From Blautia liquoris (GTDB taxonomy: Bacteria > Bacillota > Clostridia > Lachnospirales > Lachnospiraceae), in NCBI RefSeq assembly GCF_015159595.1, contig NZ_CP063304.1, positions 1-64,000 of the forward strand: 64,000 nucleotides of DNA. The letters run 5' to 3'. Below, in pieces: positions 15,643 through 25,585 of this stretch. How positions within the stretch are numbered: position 1 is the first letter of the stretch; every line of letters begins with the position of its first letter. A program made the position numbers and the translations under genes. The notes under the pieces were generated by a model, which made no database searches, had not been told where the DNA came from, and was given only the letters and a program-made list of their open reading frames with translations.

Positions 15643-16713
15643 ATGGAACAAGCATCTATTAACACGAACAGACGGCATCAGATGGAGGCCAGACGTGCAG
15701 CCAGAAGAAAAAAGAAAAAAAGACAGACAATATTTTTATGTCTTTTATTACTGATTATTATTCTTTTGATGATTCTCATGGTATTTAAGATGTTAGATTC
15801 GAATAATATCCATGAAATCGATCAAATAAAAACTGTGAAGGAGGCAGCATATACAGAAGTTCCACCCGAAAATATTGTTAAAGAAGAAGAACCTCCTGTA
15901 CCTTCTTCAGCCCCAATTCCAGTCAGTGTTATACCGGGTGAAAGTATACATAGTGCCAGTGGCTATCTTGTTCGTCTAAGAGATCAGGCAGTTGTAATGA
16001 ATAAAGCAGGTACAGAAAAGATATATCCGGCTCCTCTGACAAAGATAATGACCATTATTGTGGCTATTGAGAATCTTTCAAATCTGGATGAAAATGTAAT
16101 GATATCTGATGAAATTATAAATACTCTTTATACACAGGGTGCAGCTATGACTGGTTTTGTAGGAGGAGAAAACCTGACAGTAAGAGATTTGTTATATGGT
16201 TCTATGATATCTTCCGGAGCAGAATCTTGTGTAGGACTTGCACAGCGAGTTTCAGGATCGGAGGATGAATTTGTAAACCAGATGAATCAAAAAGCAGATG
16301 GGCTTGGTATGAATAACACTCACTTTGTATCGTGTACGGGTCTTCCAGGTGATGACAATTACTCAACTTGTAAAGATATGGCTGTTTTGTTTGAATATTG
16401 CCTGAGAAATGATGTATTTCGTGAAATATTTACTTCAGATACTTATACTACATCTGTTACGCCTCCACATCCGAACGGAATTGTCTTAAAAAATTCAGTA
16501 TTAAGTGAATTAACAGAAAATAACTTGACAAACGGAGGAGTGATAGAAGGAGGAAAGGAAAGCTTTACGAATTCTTCCGGGCAGTGTTTGGCCAGTCTTT
16601 CAAAAATTGGAGAAGATGAATATATTTTAGTTACAGCTAAATCAGATGGAAATCCCAAAAGTGAACAATATCATATATCTGATGCAGTTTCTGCATATAA
16701 TTTAATAAACTAA
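15643..16713 (+). CDS. D-Ala-D-Ala carboxypeptidase (S11/DacF) homologue lacking catalytic motifs
   Basis: This is a membrane-anchored S11-family protein of 356 residues. A basic N-terminus precedes one transmembrane helix (about 30-50), a Pro/Glu-rich linker, then the penicillin-binding fold (about 104-356). The fold is recognisable: the segments around YPAPLTKIMT, LLYGSMISSGAESC and IEGGKESFTNSSGQCL align with DacA/DacF motif regions. However SxxK is P131-L-T-K134, SxN is S191-G-A193 and KTG is K305-E-S307. The nucleophilic serine is therefore absent and the other two motifs are also changed, so hydrolysis is unlikely. The ATG at 15643 is preferred to 15634 because the GGGGGA site is too close to the latter. 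Next to spoIID and spoIIQ-like genes, it may have a structural or sporulation role (inference). Confidence 0.85.
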   Translation: MEQASINTNRRHQMEARRAARRKKKKRQTIFLCLLLLIIILLMILMVFKMLDSNNIHEIDQIKTVKEAAYTEVPPENIVKEEEPPVPSSAPIPVSVIPGESIHSASGYLVRLRDQAVVMNKAGTEKIYPAPLTKIMTIIVAIENLSNLDENVMISDEIINTLYTQGAAMTGFVGGENLTVRDLLYGSMISSGAESCVGLAQRVSGSEDEFVNQMNQKADGLGMNNTHFVSCTGLPGDDNYSTCKDMAVLFEYCLRNDVFREIFTSDTYTTSVTPPHPNGIVLKNSVLSELTENNLTNGGVIEGGKESFTNSSGQCLASLSKIGEDEYILVTAKSDGNPKSEQYHISDAVSAYNLIN

Positions 16714-16745
16714 TTTTTTGGATATCGGAAGCGGGGGCAGAGTAT

Positions 16746-17126
16746 ATGACAAAGCAGGAACATGATAAGTTATCGGAAGAAAGAGGCCAGACAGAAATTA
16801 TTTTAGAAGAGATGCTGAATGAACAACAATATAGTTTCTCTATATTGGGACAGGAGTATTACAAAAAAGTATGTGAGGATCCAGACATTCTTATTTCTAA
16901 TTTATCTGATTATGTGGATACAGTGAAAGTGAGTGAATTAGAGATCGCAAAATTGGAAGAAGATATCAAAGGGATGAATAGGCTGTTAAAAGAACCTTTG
17001 GATCTTGTCTGTTCAAAATGTGGAAGAATTATGGATCCGAATGCTAAATATTGCTCAGAGTGTGGAGCTCAATTGGAAAAAGAAGAACAAGACATAAATT
17101 GTCCCAATAGTCATATATTAGAATAA
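16746..17126 (+). CDS. Hypothetical protein with C-terminal zinc ribbon
   Basis: I do not recognise a named family. The 126-residue product is charged and mostly helical (about 1-90, likely coiled coil) and ends in a zinc ribbon, CSKCGRIMDPNAKYCSECG, near residues 95-113. No membrane segment or signal is seen. It starts 33 nt after the dead carboxypeptidase-like gene with a G-rich ribosome site and is followed within 24 nt by spoIID, so the three are probably co-transcribed. A role in the same membrane/spore process is only a guess from position. Confidence 0.75.
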   Translation: MTKQEHDKLSEERGQTEIILEEMLNEQQYSFSILGQEYYKKVCEDPDILISNLSDYVDTVKVSELEIAKLEEDIKGMNRLLKEPLDLVCSKCGRIMDPNAKYCSECGAQLEKEEQDINCPNSHILE

Positions 17127-17149
17127 GAAACATGGACTGATATGTGTAT

Positions 17150-18064
17150 ATGATAAAAAATAAGAAACATATAATGCAGGAACAGATGAAATATTTTGCA
17201 GCGATTCTGTTTCTGCTTATTTTTTTGCCAATTCTTGGAACTATGCTATTGTCGGGAAAAAATTACGTGAAATTATCACAAAAGGATAATATTGAGCAAC
17301 TACTTCCTTCTATCTTATACCGGGAGATACCGGATCATTATCAGTTAGAAACAATTTGTGCACAGGCTGTTCTCGTCAGAAGTCGTGTATGGTATGAATA
17401 TGAAAAATCTGATTATGACCAGAAAGTCTATGATCAGATTCTGAAAGAAAATATGGAATATGAGAGATCACATCATTTACAAACTGACAGGATGCTATTA
17501 TGTAAAGAGGCCGTAAAAAAAACAAAGGGGTGTGTATTGGGATATGGTGGTAGGATTGTATCAGCACCTTTTTGTCGGGCAAGTAATGGCTGGACCAGGA
17601 GTGGCAAAGAAGTTCTCAAGAGAGATGATTATGGCTGGCTGGTAGGTGTAGAGAGTAAGCCCGACTTAGATTATATGCCAAAGAGAAAACCACTTTCGTT
17701 TTCTAATGATGAGTTGTATGAAAAGTTGAAGAAAATTGATAAGGATCAGAAATTAAAGAAAGATAATTTTGCTGATCATATAGCGATATCATCAGAAGAT
17801 TCTTCAGGATATGCAATGGAAGTCGAGGTTTTTGGGATAAAAATACCAGGAGAAGTATTTAGGGACCTGTTGGGACTACCCTCTGCATCTTTTTCTATTT
17901 CCAAAAGAGATGACAAAATATTGATCACCTGCAGAGGAAGTGGCCATGGTATGGGAATGTCACAATATGGAGCAGATCAAATGGCAAAGGGAGGAAAATC
18001 ATGGCGTGATATCCTAAATTATTATTTTCCGAATACACAGGTTATGAAAGACAAGAAAAAATAG
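17150..18064 (+). CDS. spoIID: Stage II sporulation protein D (SpoIID)
   Basis: SpoIID is a membrane-anchored lytic transglycosylase that remodels peptidoglycan during engulfment of the forespore. The protein is about 304 residues with one N-terminal transmembrane helix (roughly 14-35). Family marks are the ILYREIPDHYQLETICAQAV region, which contains the expected catalytic-type glutamate, and the C-terminal GSGHGMGMSQYGADQMA. The start is uncertain: ATG 17150 is used, but GTG 17144 is equally possible and no clear ribosome site is visible. It is upstream of a SpoIIQ-like gene, its usual partner in clostridial genomes. The usual neighbour murA is instead 21 kb away. Confidence 0.9.
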   Translation: MIKNKKHIMQEQMKYFAAILFLLIFLPILGTMLLSGKNYVKLSQKDNIEQLLPSILYREIPDHYQLETICAQAVLVRSRVWYEYEKSDYDQKVYDQILKENMEYERSHHLQTDRMLLCKEAVKKTKGCVLGYGGRIVSAPFCRASNGWTRSGKEVLKRDDYGWLVGVESKPDLDYMPKRKPLSFSNDELYEKLKKIDKDQKLKKDNFADHIAISSEDSSGYAMEVEVFGIKIPGEVFRDLLGLPSASFSISKRDDKILITCRGSGHGMGMSQYGADQMAKGGKSWRDILNYYFPNTQVMKDKKK

Positions 18065-18120
18065 AAAAAATTGTATAGATTTTCATTTTTAGGCAACCCT
18101 ACTAATACAGAAAAAGTTAA

Positions 18121-18161
18121 TGATACCAGGAGCACAAAGTGCGCAACAATCCGTAGTATCA
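18121..18161. repeat. Short palindromic repeat, copy 2 (spoIID-spoIIQ gap)
   Basis: 41 bp from TGATACCAGG to CCGTAGTATCA. Its interior GAGCACAAAGTGCG is also found near one end of the long copy B (26048-26251), showing that this short form is a deletion derivative of the long element. Confidence 0.75.
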
Positions 18162-18218
18162 TTGGAGCAAGAGAAATTTTGCCCCCCAATTTCAATAAAA
18201 TTAGTAGAGGTGAATGAG

Positions 18219-18995
18219 ATGGAATCAGGAAAAAAGACACTGCGTATTGTATTGAGCGTAGTTTTGGTAGCTGCTACTCTTGTCTGTGGTGTATACGTAT
18301 ACCATTATGAGAGTAAAAAGCCGGATGAGGCACGTATTGAAAGTGCAAAAAAAGATAAAGAAGAAGAAAAGAAAAGTAACGAAACAACAGAGGAAGAAGA
18401 GACAAAAGATGTAAATACTTATGATACAGAAAATGAAGAAACCAATGTTACCCCGGATCCAAGTGAACCACCGGCACCATCACAGAGCAGTGAAAATGAA
18501 GCACAGCCGGAGACTCCATCTGCGGATGCAGATGCAGCAGCTTCACAGGCTGTCCTTCCGGAACTGGATTTTAACGAAGGTACCTTACTAAATCTTCCGG
18601 TATCAGGAAAAATTTTAATTCCGTATAACATGGATAAAACTGTTTATTTTTCTACTTTAGATTCTTATCGATGTAATCCGGCAGTTATGATTGAAGCAGC
18701 TGTGGATACCCCAGTCGCGGTAGTGGCCAATAGTCAGGTTGTATCTATTACAGAAGATGCAGTTACAGGAACAACTGTCACCATGGATATGGGAAATGGC
18801 TATCAGGCAGTATATGGACAGCTGAAAGACGTGAATGTAGAACAAGGACAGACAGTTGCCAGCGGAACGGTTATTGCCAATATTAATACTCCTACAAAGT
18901 ATTTTACGAAAGAAGGAAGCAATTTATATTTTGCACTTCAGAAAGATGGTTCTCCCCTTGATCCATCTTTGTACCTTCCCCCAGAAACTGAATGA
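18219..18995 (+). CDS. spoIIQ: SpoIIQ-like protein with degenerate LytM (M23) domain
   Basis: The 258-residue product has one N-terminal transmembrane helix (about 8-28), a long acidic Pro/Glu/Ser linker (about 30-125) and a C-terminal LytM-like domain (VSGKILIPYNMDKTVYF, VTMDMGNGYQAVYGQLKDVNVEQGQTVASGTVIA in segments, LYFALQKDG). The zinc ligands of active M23 peptidases (HxxxD and HxH) are replaced: NPAVMI stands where HxGxD is expected and LYFAL where HLHFE is expected. B. subtilis SpoIIQ is likewise non-catalytic and holds SpoIIIAH across the forespore membranes. Start ATG 18219 has AGAGGTG upstream; an upstream in-frame ATG lies in the repeat and was rejected. The assignment is supported by the spoIID neighbour. 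Confidence 0.8.
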   Translation: MESGKKTLRIVLSVVLVAATLVCGVYVYHYESKKPDEARIESAKKDKEEEKKSNETTEEEETKDVNTYDTENEETNVTPDPSEPPAPSQSSENEAQPETPSADADAAASQAVLPELDFNEGTLLNLPVSGKILIPYNMDKTVYFSTLDSYRCNPAVMIEAAVDTPVAVVANSQVVSITEDAVTGTTVTMDMGNGYQAVYGQLKDVNVEQGQTVASGTVIANINTPTKYFTKEGSNLYFALQKDGSPLDPSLYLPPETE

Positions 18996-19006
18996 TTGTA
19001 AGATCC

Positions 19007-19050
19007 AAAAAAGATCACAGCATCTGAATGAATGTTGTGATCTTTTTTTT
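19007..19050 (+). terminator. Terminator after spoIIQ-like gene
   Basis: AAGATCACA (19011-19019) pairs with TGTGATCTT (19036-19044), followed by a run of Ts to 19050. Confidence 0.9.
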
Positions 19051-19145
19051 ACATAATTGTCTTGATTTTAATTATGATATGATGTAATATAATTAGTACA
19101 ACAAGTAGTTATTAAAACTATGTAATGAAATAGAGGCGATTAATA

Positions 19146-19811
19146 TTGAAAAAAATATCTATTAAGGATCCGGGAAGTGCAATCACTCATGGAATAGCCT
19201 GTATATTGGCTATTCTTGGAACAGTACCGCTGCTTTCAAAGGCAGCGAGAGATCCGGATCATATTCATATCATTGCACTTGCAATATTTATGACCAGCAT
19301 GATTTTACTCTACGCTGCAAGTACAGTATATCACACATTTGATATCAATGAAAAAGTAAACAAACGTCTGAAAAAAGCGGATCACCTTATGATATTCATA
19401 CTGATTGCCGGAAGTTATACGCCTATTTGCCTGATTGTTCTGGAAGGAAGAACCGGTATTATCCTCTGTGCAATTGTCTGGACGGTGGCTATAATCGGAA
19501 TGTTAATTAAAGCTTTCTGGATTAATTGTCCGAAGTGGTTTTCGAGCGTTATCTATATTGGGATGGGGTGGTTGTGTGTACTGGCATTTCCTCAGATCTT
19601 CCATGCATTGTCCAGACCTGCGTTTGGATGGCTTCTTGCAGGAGGAATTATCTATACCGCAGGGGGAATTGTATATGCAGTTAAAACCCCCATATTTGAT
19701 GCAAGACATAAAAATTTTGGCTCACATGAGATTTTTCACCTGTTTGTGATGGCAGGGAGTTTATGCCACTTTATTATGATGTATTATATTGTAGAACCGA
19801 TAGTAATCTGA
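19146..19811 (+). CDS. Hemolysin III / PAQR family membrane protein
   Basis: A 221-residue integral membrane protein with seven predicted helices and family marks near the start (ITHGIACILAILG), in YAASTVYHTF, in KKADHLMIFILIAGSYTP and at the end (GSHEIFHLFVMAGSLCHF). The conserved Asp and His residues form the presumed metal site of the PAQR superfamily. The biochemical role in bacteria is unsettled; 'hemolysin' is historical. The start is TTG at 19146 with AGAGG about 10 nt upstream. It has its own terminator and so is probably monocistronic. Confidence 0.88.
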   Translation: MKKISIKDPGSAITHGIACILAILGTVPLLSKAARDPDHIHIIALAIFMTSMILLYAASTVYHTFDINEKVNKRLKKADHLMIFILIAGSYTPICLIVLEGRTGIILCAIVWTVAIIGMLIKAFWINCPKWFSSVIYIGMGWLCVLAFPQIFHALSRPAFGWLLAGGIIYTAGGIVYAVKTPIFDARHKNFGSHEIFHLFVMAGSLCHFIMMYYIVEPIVI

Positions 19812-19817
19812 TACGAA

Positions 19818-19862
19818 AAGAGGTCTTGCGTAAGCTGAGTTGTCAGCCCGAAGACCTCTTGT
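19818..19862. terminator. Bidirectional terminator between hemolysin-III-like and GIY-YIG genes
   Basis: AAGAGGTCTT (19818-19827) pairs with AAGACCTCTT (19851-19860). T-rich sequence on one side and A-rich on the other suit convergent transcription. Confidence 0.8.
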
Positions 19863-19863
19863 T

Positions 19864-20118
19864 TTATATTTTCATGTCAATCAGCGCTAACTTTTTTTTG
19901 CGGGGAAGGTGCTTAATTTTCCATTCTCTTTGCATAGCCTCTTCTTTTGTTTTGAATGTCTCATAATAGACTAAAGATACAGGCCGCCGTGATTTTGTGT
20001 ATTTTGCACCTTTTCCACAATTATGAGCCCTCAGCCTCTTTTCAATGTCATTCGTCCACCCAGTATAAAGGGTGTTATCACAACATCTGAGAATATAAGT
20101 ATAATTTTTATTAATCAT
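19864..20118 (-). CDS. GIY-YIG domain protein (UPF0213/YhbQ type)
   Basis: The 84-residue product is a single GIY-YIG nuclease-like domain: YTYILRCCDNTLYTGWTND at the N-terminus, KRLRAHNCGKGAKYT with the conserved Arg/His, and the downstream Glu in KTKEEAMQREWKIK. Such stand-alone proteins are common in bacteria; the substrate is not established. The start at 20118 is preferred to 20139 because GAGGA precedes it by 6 nt. Confidence 0.9.
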   Translation of the reverse strand: MINKNYTYILRCCDNTLYTGWTNDIEKRLRAHNCGKGAKYTKSRRPVSLVYYETFKTKEEAMQREWKIKHLPRKKKLALIDMKI

Positions 20119-20323
20119 TTGATCCTCTTGTTTGTTCAAAATCTGCAGATTGATGCGTTTTTTCTGGGTTATGTAAGACCGCCGAAGCGGTCCCTTTATG
20201 GTAAAGCAACCGATAAAAGTATTTCACCCAGATATATGCATGCACTTTAAAAACTGACAGTATAAAACCTCGATTGCGGGTTTACTATACTATATGCAAA
20301 GAAACGCTACATTGACAGCAGTC

Positions 20324-21022
20324 TCATAGTTTTATGTTTTTGAAGAGAGAACCAAGATTTGTGGTCAGGTCTTCCGCCTTTGGAAGCTTCACATTTTTTA
20401 CTGCATCTTCCTCGGCTTTTTTAGCATCGTCGTCTATTGCCTTGATGGAGAGACTTAATTTTCCATCTTTGATTGCGATTATTTTAACCTTAACGGGATC
20501 ACCTACATTCAATACAACAGAAGGATCTTTGATCCTGTTCTGACTGATCTGTGAAACATGAAGCAGACCACTTAAGTGATTGCCAAGGTCGACAAAAGCT
20601 CCATAAGGTTTTATGCTCTCTACAGTTCCCTCCATAATAGTTCCGACTATAATCTGATCAATCTTTGCTTTTCGTTCTTCTTTTTCTTCTGCCTGCAGCA
20701 ATGCACGGCGGGAGAGAATCAGACGATTTTTTTGTTCATCGATATCTAGAACTTGAACTTTGATCTCTTTTCCAAGGTATTCATTTAAATCTTCAATTCT
20801 CCCAAGGGAGAGTTTGGAAGCAGGAATAAATCCACGGATTCCCTCTACATAGGATACAACACCTTTGTTGACAATACCATCCACTGTAACATCCAGAATT
20901 GTCTTGTCTTCTTTTAGCTGTCTTAATTTTTCCCAGACCATTTGGTCCTCATCTTTAAAGGAATCAAAAGATTCATCTACAGCTTTATTAAATTCATCCA
21001 TAGTCATTTTTTCTTCTGCCAT
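20324..21022 (-). CDS. S1 RNA-binding domain protein
   Basis: A 232-residue cytoplasmic protein with two S1 domains, at about 40-106 (VDGIVNKGVVSYVEGIRGFIPASKL) and 125-196 (IMEGTVESIKPYGAFVDLGNHLSGLLHVSQIS). Ribosomal protein S1 proper has more domains, so this is a short S1-like RNA-binding protein, possibly acting on mRNA or the ribosome. AGGAG lies 8 nt upstream of ATG. It is divergent from the pyrophosphatase gene. Confidence 0.88.
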   Translation of the reverse strand: MAEEKMTMDEFNKAVDESFDSFKDEDQMVWEKLRQLKEDKTILDVTVDGIVNKGVVSYVEGIRGFIPASKLSLGRIEDLNEYLGKEIKVQVLDIDEQKNRLILSRRALLQAEEKEERKAKIDQIIVGTIMEGTVESIKPYGAFVDLGNHLSGLLHVSQISQNRIKDPSVVLNVGDPVKVKIIAIKDGKLSLSIKAIDDDAKKAEEDAVKNVKLPKAEDLTTNLGSLFKNIKL

Positions 21023-21164
21023 TTTTTATACTCCTTATCATTAATAATGATGCACATGTGGTTATTCTAACATAGATACGTGAAAATAAAAACATTAAAA
21101 TAAGAATTCTATTTACCATATATTTAAAAGATGTTACTATTATTACTATAGTAGGAGGTTTTCT

Positions 21165-22820
21165 ATGAATAGAAGAGAAAAAGTATATATCATCGGTCAT
21201 AAGAATCCGGATACGGACTCCATATGCTCGGCGATTGCATATGCTGATATAAAGAACAGAACAGAAAATGAAAGTTTTGTTGCAAAGCGTGCCGGACAGA
21301 TCAATGAAGAGACAGAATATGTACTGGATCGTTTTGGTGTACGGGTACCTGGCTATCTCCCGGATGCGGGAACACAAGTAAAAGAGATTGATATCCACGA
21401 GATTTCGGGCGTGAGAGGGAATATATCCGTAAAAAAAGCTTGGAAAATGATGCGTGAAGAAAACGTCGTTACCCTACCGATTACGAGTAAAGATCAGAAA
21501 CTGCTTGGTATTATCACAGTCAGTGATATAGCAAAGTCTTATATGGATGCTTATGACAGCAGTGTCATGTCACAGGCGAAGACAAAATACCGCAGCATCG
21601 CGGAAACTCTGGATGGCGAAATTATTATTGGTAATGAACATGGATATTTTGTGGAGGGAAGGGTTGTAATCGGTTCTTTTCATCCGGACTTTATGGAGAA
21701 ATATATTAATAAAAGTGATCTGGTTATTCTTGGAAACAGAGCGGATGATCAGCTTTGTGCGATTGAGATGGAAGCCAGCTGTATTGTAGTGGGTCTTGGT
21801 GCAAAGGTGTCAAAAAGTATTCAGAAACTGGCTATGGACCATGACTGCGTGATTATCAGCAGCCCACATGATACGTATACGATTGCAAGACTCATTAATC
21901 AGTCTATTCCAATTAAACATCTGATGACGAAAGAGAACCTTATCACATTCTCAACGAATGATTTTCTGGATGATATTAAAGACATTATGAAGGCCCACAG
22001 GCATAGAGATTTTCCTGTTTTAGACAAGAAAAATCAATACATTGGTACCATATCCCGAAGAAACTTAATCGGAAGTGGAAAGAAAAAATTGATTTTGGTA
22101 GACCATAATGAGAAGACGCAGGCGGTGGATAATGTCAGTGAAGCCGAGATTTTGGAAATAATCGATCATCATCGGCTGGGTTCACTGGAAACAATATCCC
22201 CGATCTTATTTAGAAATGAGCCAGTAGGATGTACTGCGACGATTATGTATCAGATCTATCAGGAACGAAATCTTGAGGTGCCTCAGGACATTGCAGGGCT
22301 TCTTTGTGCTGCTATCATTTCAGATACGCTGATGTTCAGGTCTCCTACCTGCACGGCACTCGATAAAAAGGCAGCAGAATTTTTGGCTGATGTAGCAGGA
22401 ATTAAAATCCAAGAATTCGCAAAGGAGATGTTTAAAGCAGGGAGTAATCTGAATGAAAAATCTCCGGAGGAGATCTTTTATCAGGACTTTAAAAAGTTCA
22501 ATGTAGAGGAATCAAATTTCGGAGTGGGGCAGATTAACTCCATGGATGCAGATCAGCTTAAAGACATCAAAAATCAGATACTTCCACAGCTTGAAAAAGA
22601 GTGTGAGAAGCATGGAATTCCGAGGGTATACTTTATGCTGACTAATATTATTGAGGAATCCACGGAACTGCTGTTTTATGGGGACGGAGCAAAAGAATTG
22701 GTAAAAGAAGCTTTTTCACCGAATGAAGTAAGTGAGAACAGTGCTGTTCTTCCGGGAGTAGTTTCCAGAAAAAAACAGTTAATTCCGGGATTTATGTTAG
22801 CACTTCAGGATCAAATGTAG
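21165..22820 (+). CDS. ppaC: Manganese-dependent inorganic pyrophosphatase with CBS and DRTGG domains
   Basis: A family II (DHH/DHHA2) pyrophosphatase of 551 residues. The catalytic DHH portion begins GHKNPDTDSICSAIAYA at residue 9 and resumes after a large insert at LVDHNEKTQAV and IDHHRLG. The insert (about 70-300) holds CBS-DRTGG-CBS modules. In characterised relatives these bind adenine nucleotides and tune activity. It hydrolyses PPi to phosphate. GTAGGAGG precedes the ATG. The flavin reductase gene follows after 13 nt, so they may form an operon. Confidence 0.95.
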   Translation: MNRREKVYIIGHKNPDTDSICSAIAYADIKNRTENESFVAKRAGQINEETEYVLDRFGVRVPGYLPDAGTQVKEIDIHEISGVRGNISVKKAWKMMREENVVTLPITSKDQKLLGIITVSDIAKSYMDAYDSSVMSQAKTKYRSIAETLDGEIIIGNEHGYFVEGRVVIGSFHPDFMEKYINKSDLVILGNRADDQLCAIEMEASCIVVGLGAKVSKSIQKLAMDHDCVIISSPHDTYTIARLINQSIPIKHLMTKENLITFSTNDFLDDIKDIMKAHRHRDFPVLDKKNQYIGTISRRNLIGSGKKKLILVDHNEKTQAVDNVSEAEILEIIDHHRLGSLETISPILFRNEPVGCTATIMYQIYQERNLEVPQDIAGLLCAAIISDTLMFRSPTCTALDKKAAEFLADVAGIKIQEFAKEMFKAGSNLNEKSPEEIFYQDFKKFNVEESNFGVGQINSMDADQLKDIKNQILPQLEKECEKHGIPRVYFMLTNIIEESTELLFYGDGAKELVKEAFSPNEVSENSAVLPGVVSRKKQLIPGFMLALQDQM

Positions 22821-22833
22821 GAGAGGATAAAAA

Positions 22834-23454
22834 ATGGCTAAACAGATATGGAAACCAGGTAATATGCTCTATCCTCTGCCGGTGGTAATGGTCAGCTGTA
22901 AAAGAAGAGGGGAAAAGCCGAATATCATTACGATTGGATGGACGGCAACGGTTAATACATCTCCCCCTATGACATCAATATCGATCCGCCCTTCCAGATA
23001 TTCTTATCAGATGATTAAGGAAAGTGGAGAGTTTGTGATTAATCTCACGACGAAAGATCTGATTTATGCGGCGGATTACTGCGGAGTTAAATCAGGAAGA
23101 GATGTGAATAAATTCGATCATCTTCATCTGACGCCGTGTGAGTCAAGTTTGGTTGAAGCCCCTGGTATTTTAGAAAGTCCGGTTAATATTGAATGTAAAG
23201 TGAAAGAGATCAAAAATCTTGGCAGCCATGATATGTTCCTAGCCGAAGTTTTAGCAGTTCATGTCGATGAGAAGTATATGGACCGCAAGGGAGAATTCCT
23301 TCTGAATCAAACAGGATTAGTTACTTATTCACATGGAGAATACTTTGAATTGGGGAAAACTCTTGGAAAATTCGGATTTTCTGTGGAAAAAAAGAAGAAA
23401 AATCATAAAGATGGAGTTAAAAGAAAAGGCAGTCAGGGAAATAAAAAAAAATAA
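22834..23454 (+). CDS. Flavin reductase-like (flavoredoxin) protein
   Basis: A 206-residue split-barrel FMN-binding protein: PLPVVMVSCKRRGEKPNIITIGWT and FVINLTTKDLIYAADYCGVKSGRDVNKF are typical of the flavin reductase-like domain (about 10-165). The last 25 residues are very lysine-rich and probably disordered. Relatives act as flavoredoxins or FMN-dependent reductases in anaerobes; the physiological partner is unknown. The ribosome site is AGGAGAGG. Confidence 0.85.
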   Translation: MAKQIWKPGNMLYPLPVVMVSCKRRGEKPNIITIGWTATVNTSPPMTSISIRPSRYSYQMIKESGEFVINLTTKDLIYAADYCGVKSGRDVNKFDHLHLTPCESSLVEAPGILESPVNIECKVKEIKNLGSHDMFLAEVLAVHVDEKYMDRKGEFLLNQTGLVTYSHGEYFELGKTLGKFGFSVEKKKKNHKDGVKRKGSQGNKKK

Positions 23455-23591
23455 TTCCTTAATAAGAAAGATGATCATCAGAAATATTCAATAATCCCAG
23501 TATAATAAGAATTTTTGCGCTGTTAATGAAGGGAACAAATTACAATCTTGCAAAGTGCTTTTTTTTCGTTTATAATTAACAAGAAGATGTA

Positions 23592-25010
<1,419 letters not shown>

Positions 25011-25042
25011 TTTGTGACGAATGTCGCAGGAGGATCAAAATT

Positions 25043-25549
25043 TTGGCGGAAGCAAAGAAAAAGATTGTACTTTCTGATGAAGAGGGATTCTATAAAATTC
25101 TTCAGGATGTTTGCAGAGATTCTAGATTCTGCGAATCAAAAAAATATATTCAGCATGGAAACATTTCAGTTTATACGCACAGCATAGCGGTGGCATATTA
25201 TAGTTGCTGGCTGGCTGAACACTACAATATAAAAGTGAAAAAGAAGGAACTCATTCGAGGTGCCCTTTTGCACGATTATTTTTTGTATGACTGGCATAAG
25301 AATAAAGAAGAAGGAAGGCATCTGCATGGATTTACACATCCGGCCACTGCTCTTAGGAATGCATTAGAGGATTTTGATCTGACTTTGATAGAGCAGGATA
25401 TTATTAAAAGGCATATGTTTCCACTGATTCCTGTTCCTCCAAAATATAGAGAAGGAGTTTTGGTCAGTATCGCAGATAAAATTTGTTCGATATACGAGAC
25501 GACGCATAGAAAACTGAACTGGTCTTTCTATCTCCTGAAATGGAGCTGA
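25043..25549 (+). CDS. HD-domain phosphohydrolase-like protein
   Basis: A 168-residue HD-fold protein. Metal-binding marks are H in YTHSIAVAYY, HD in GALLHDYFLYDW, H in HGFTHPATA and D in SIADKICS. Such small HD proteins are typically phosphohydrolases; the substrate is unknown. I chose the TTG at 25043 because AGGAGG at 25028-25033 is ideally spaced for it, whereas the upstream TTG at 25007 overlaps the gdhA stop and has no site. It follows gdhA closely and could be co-transcribed. Confidence 0.85.
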   Translation: MAEAKKKIVLSDEEGFYKILQDVCRDSRFCESKKYIQHGNISVYTHSIAVAYYSCWLAEHYNIKVKKKELIRGALLHDYFLYDWHKNKEEGRHLHGFTHPATALRNALEDFDLTLIEQDIIKRHMFPLIPVPPKYREGVLVSIADKICSIYETTHRKLNWSFYLLKWS

Positions 25550-25585
25550 AGATTTGGTTTATAGAAATCAAAAAGGAGGTAGGGA

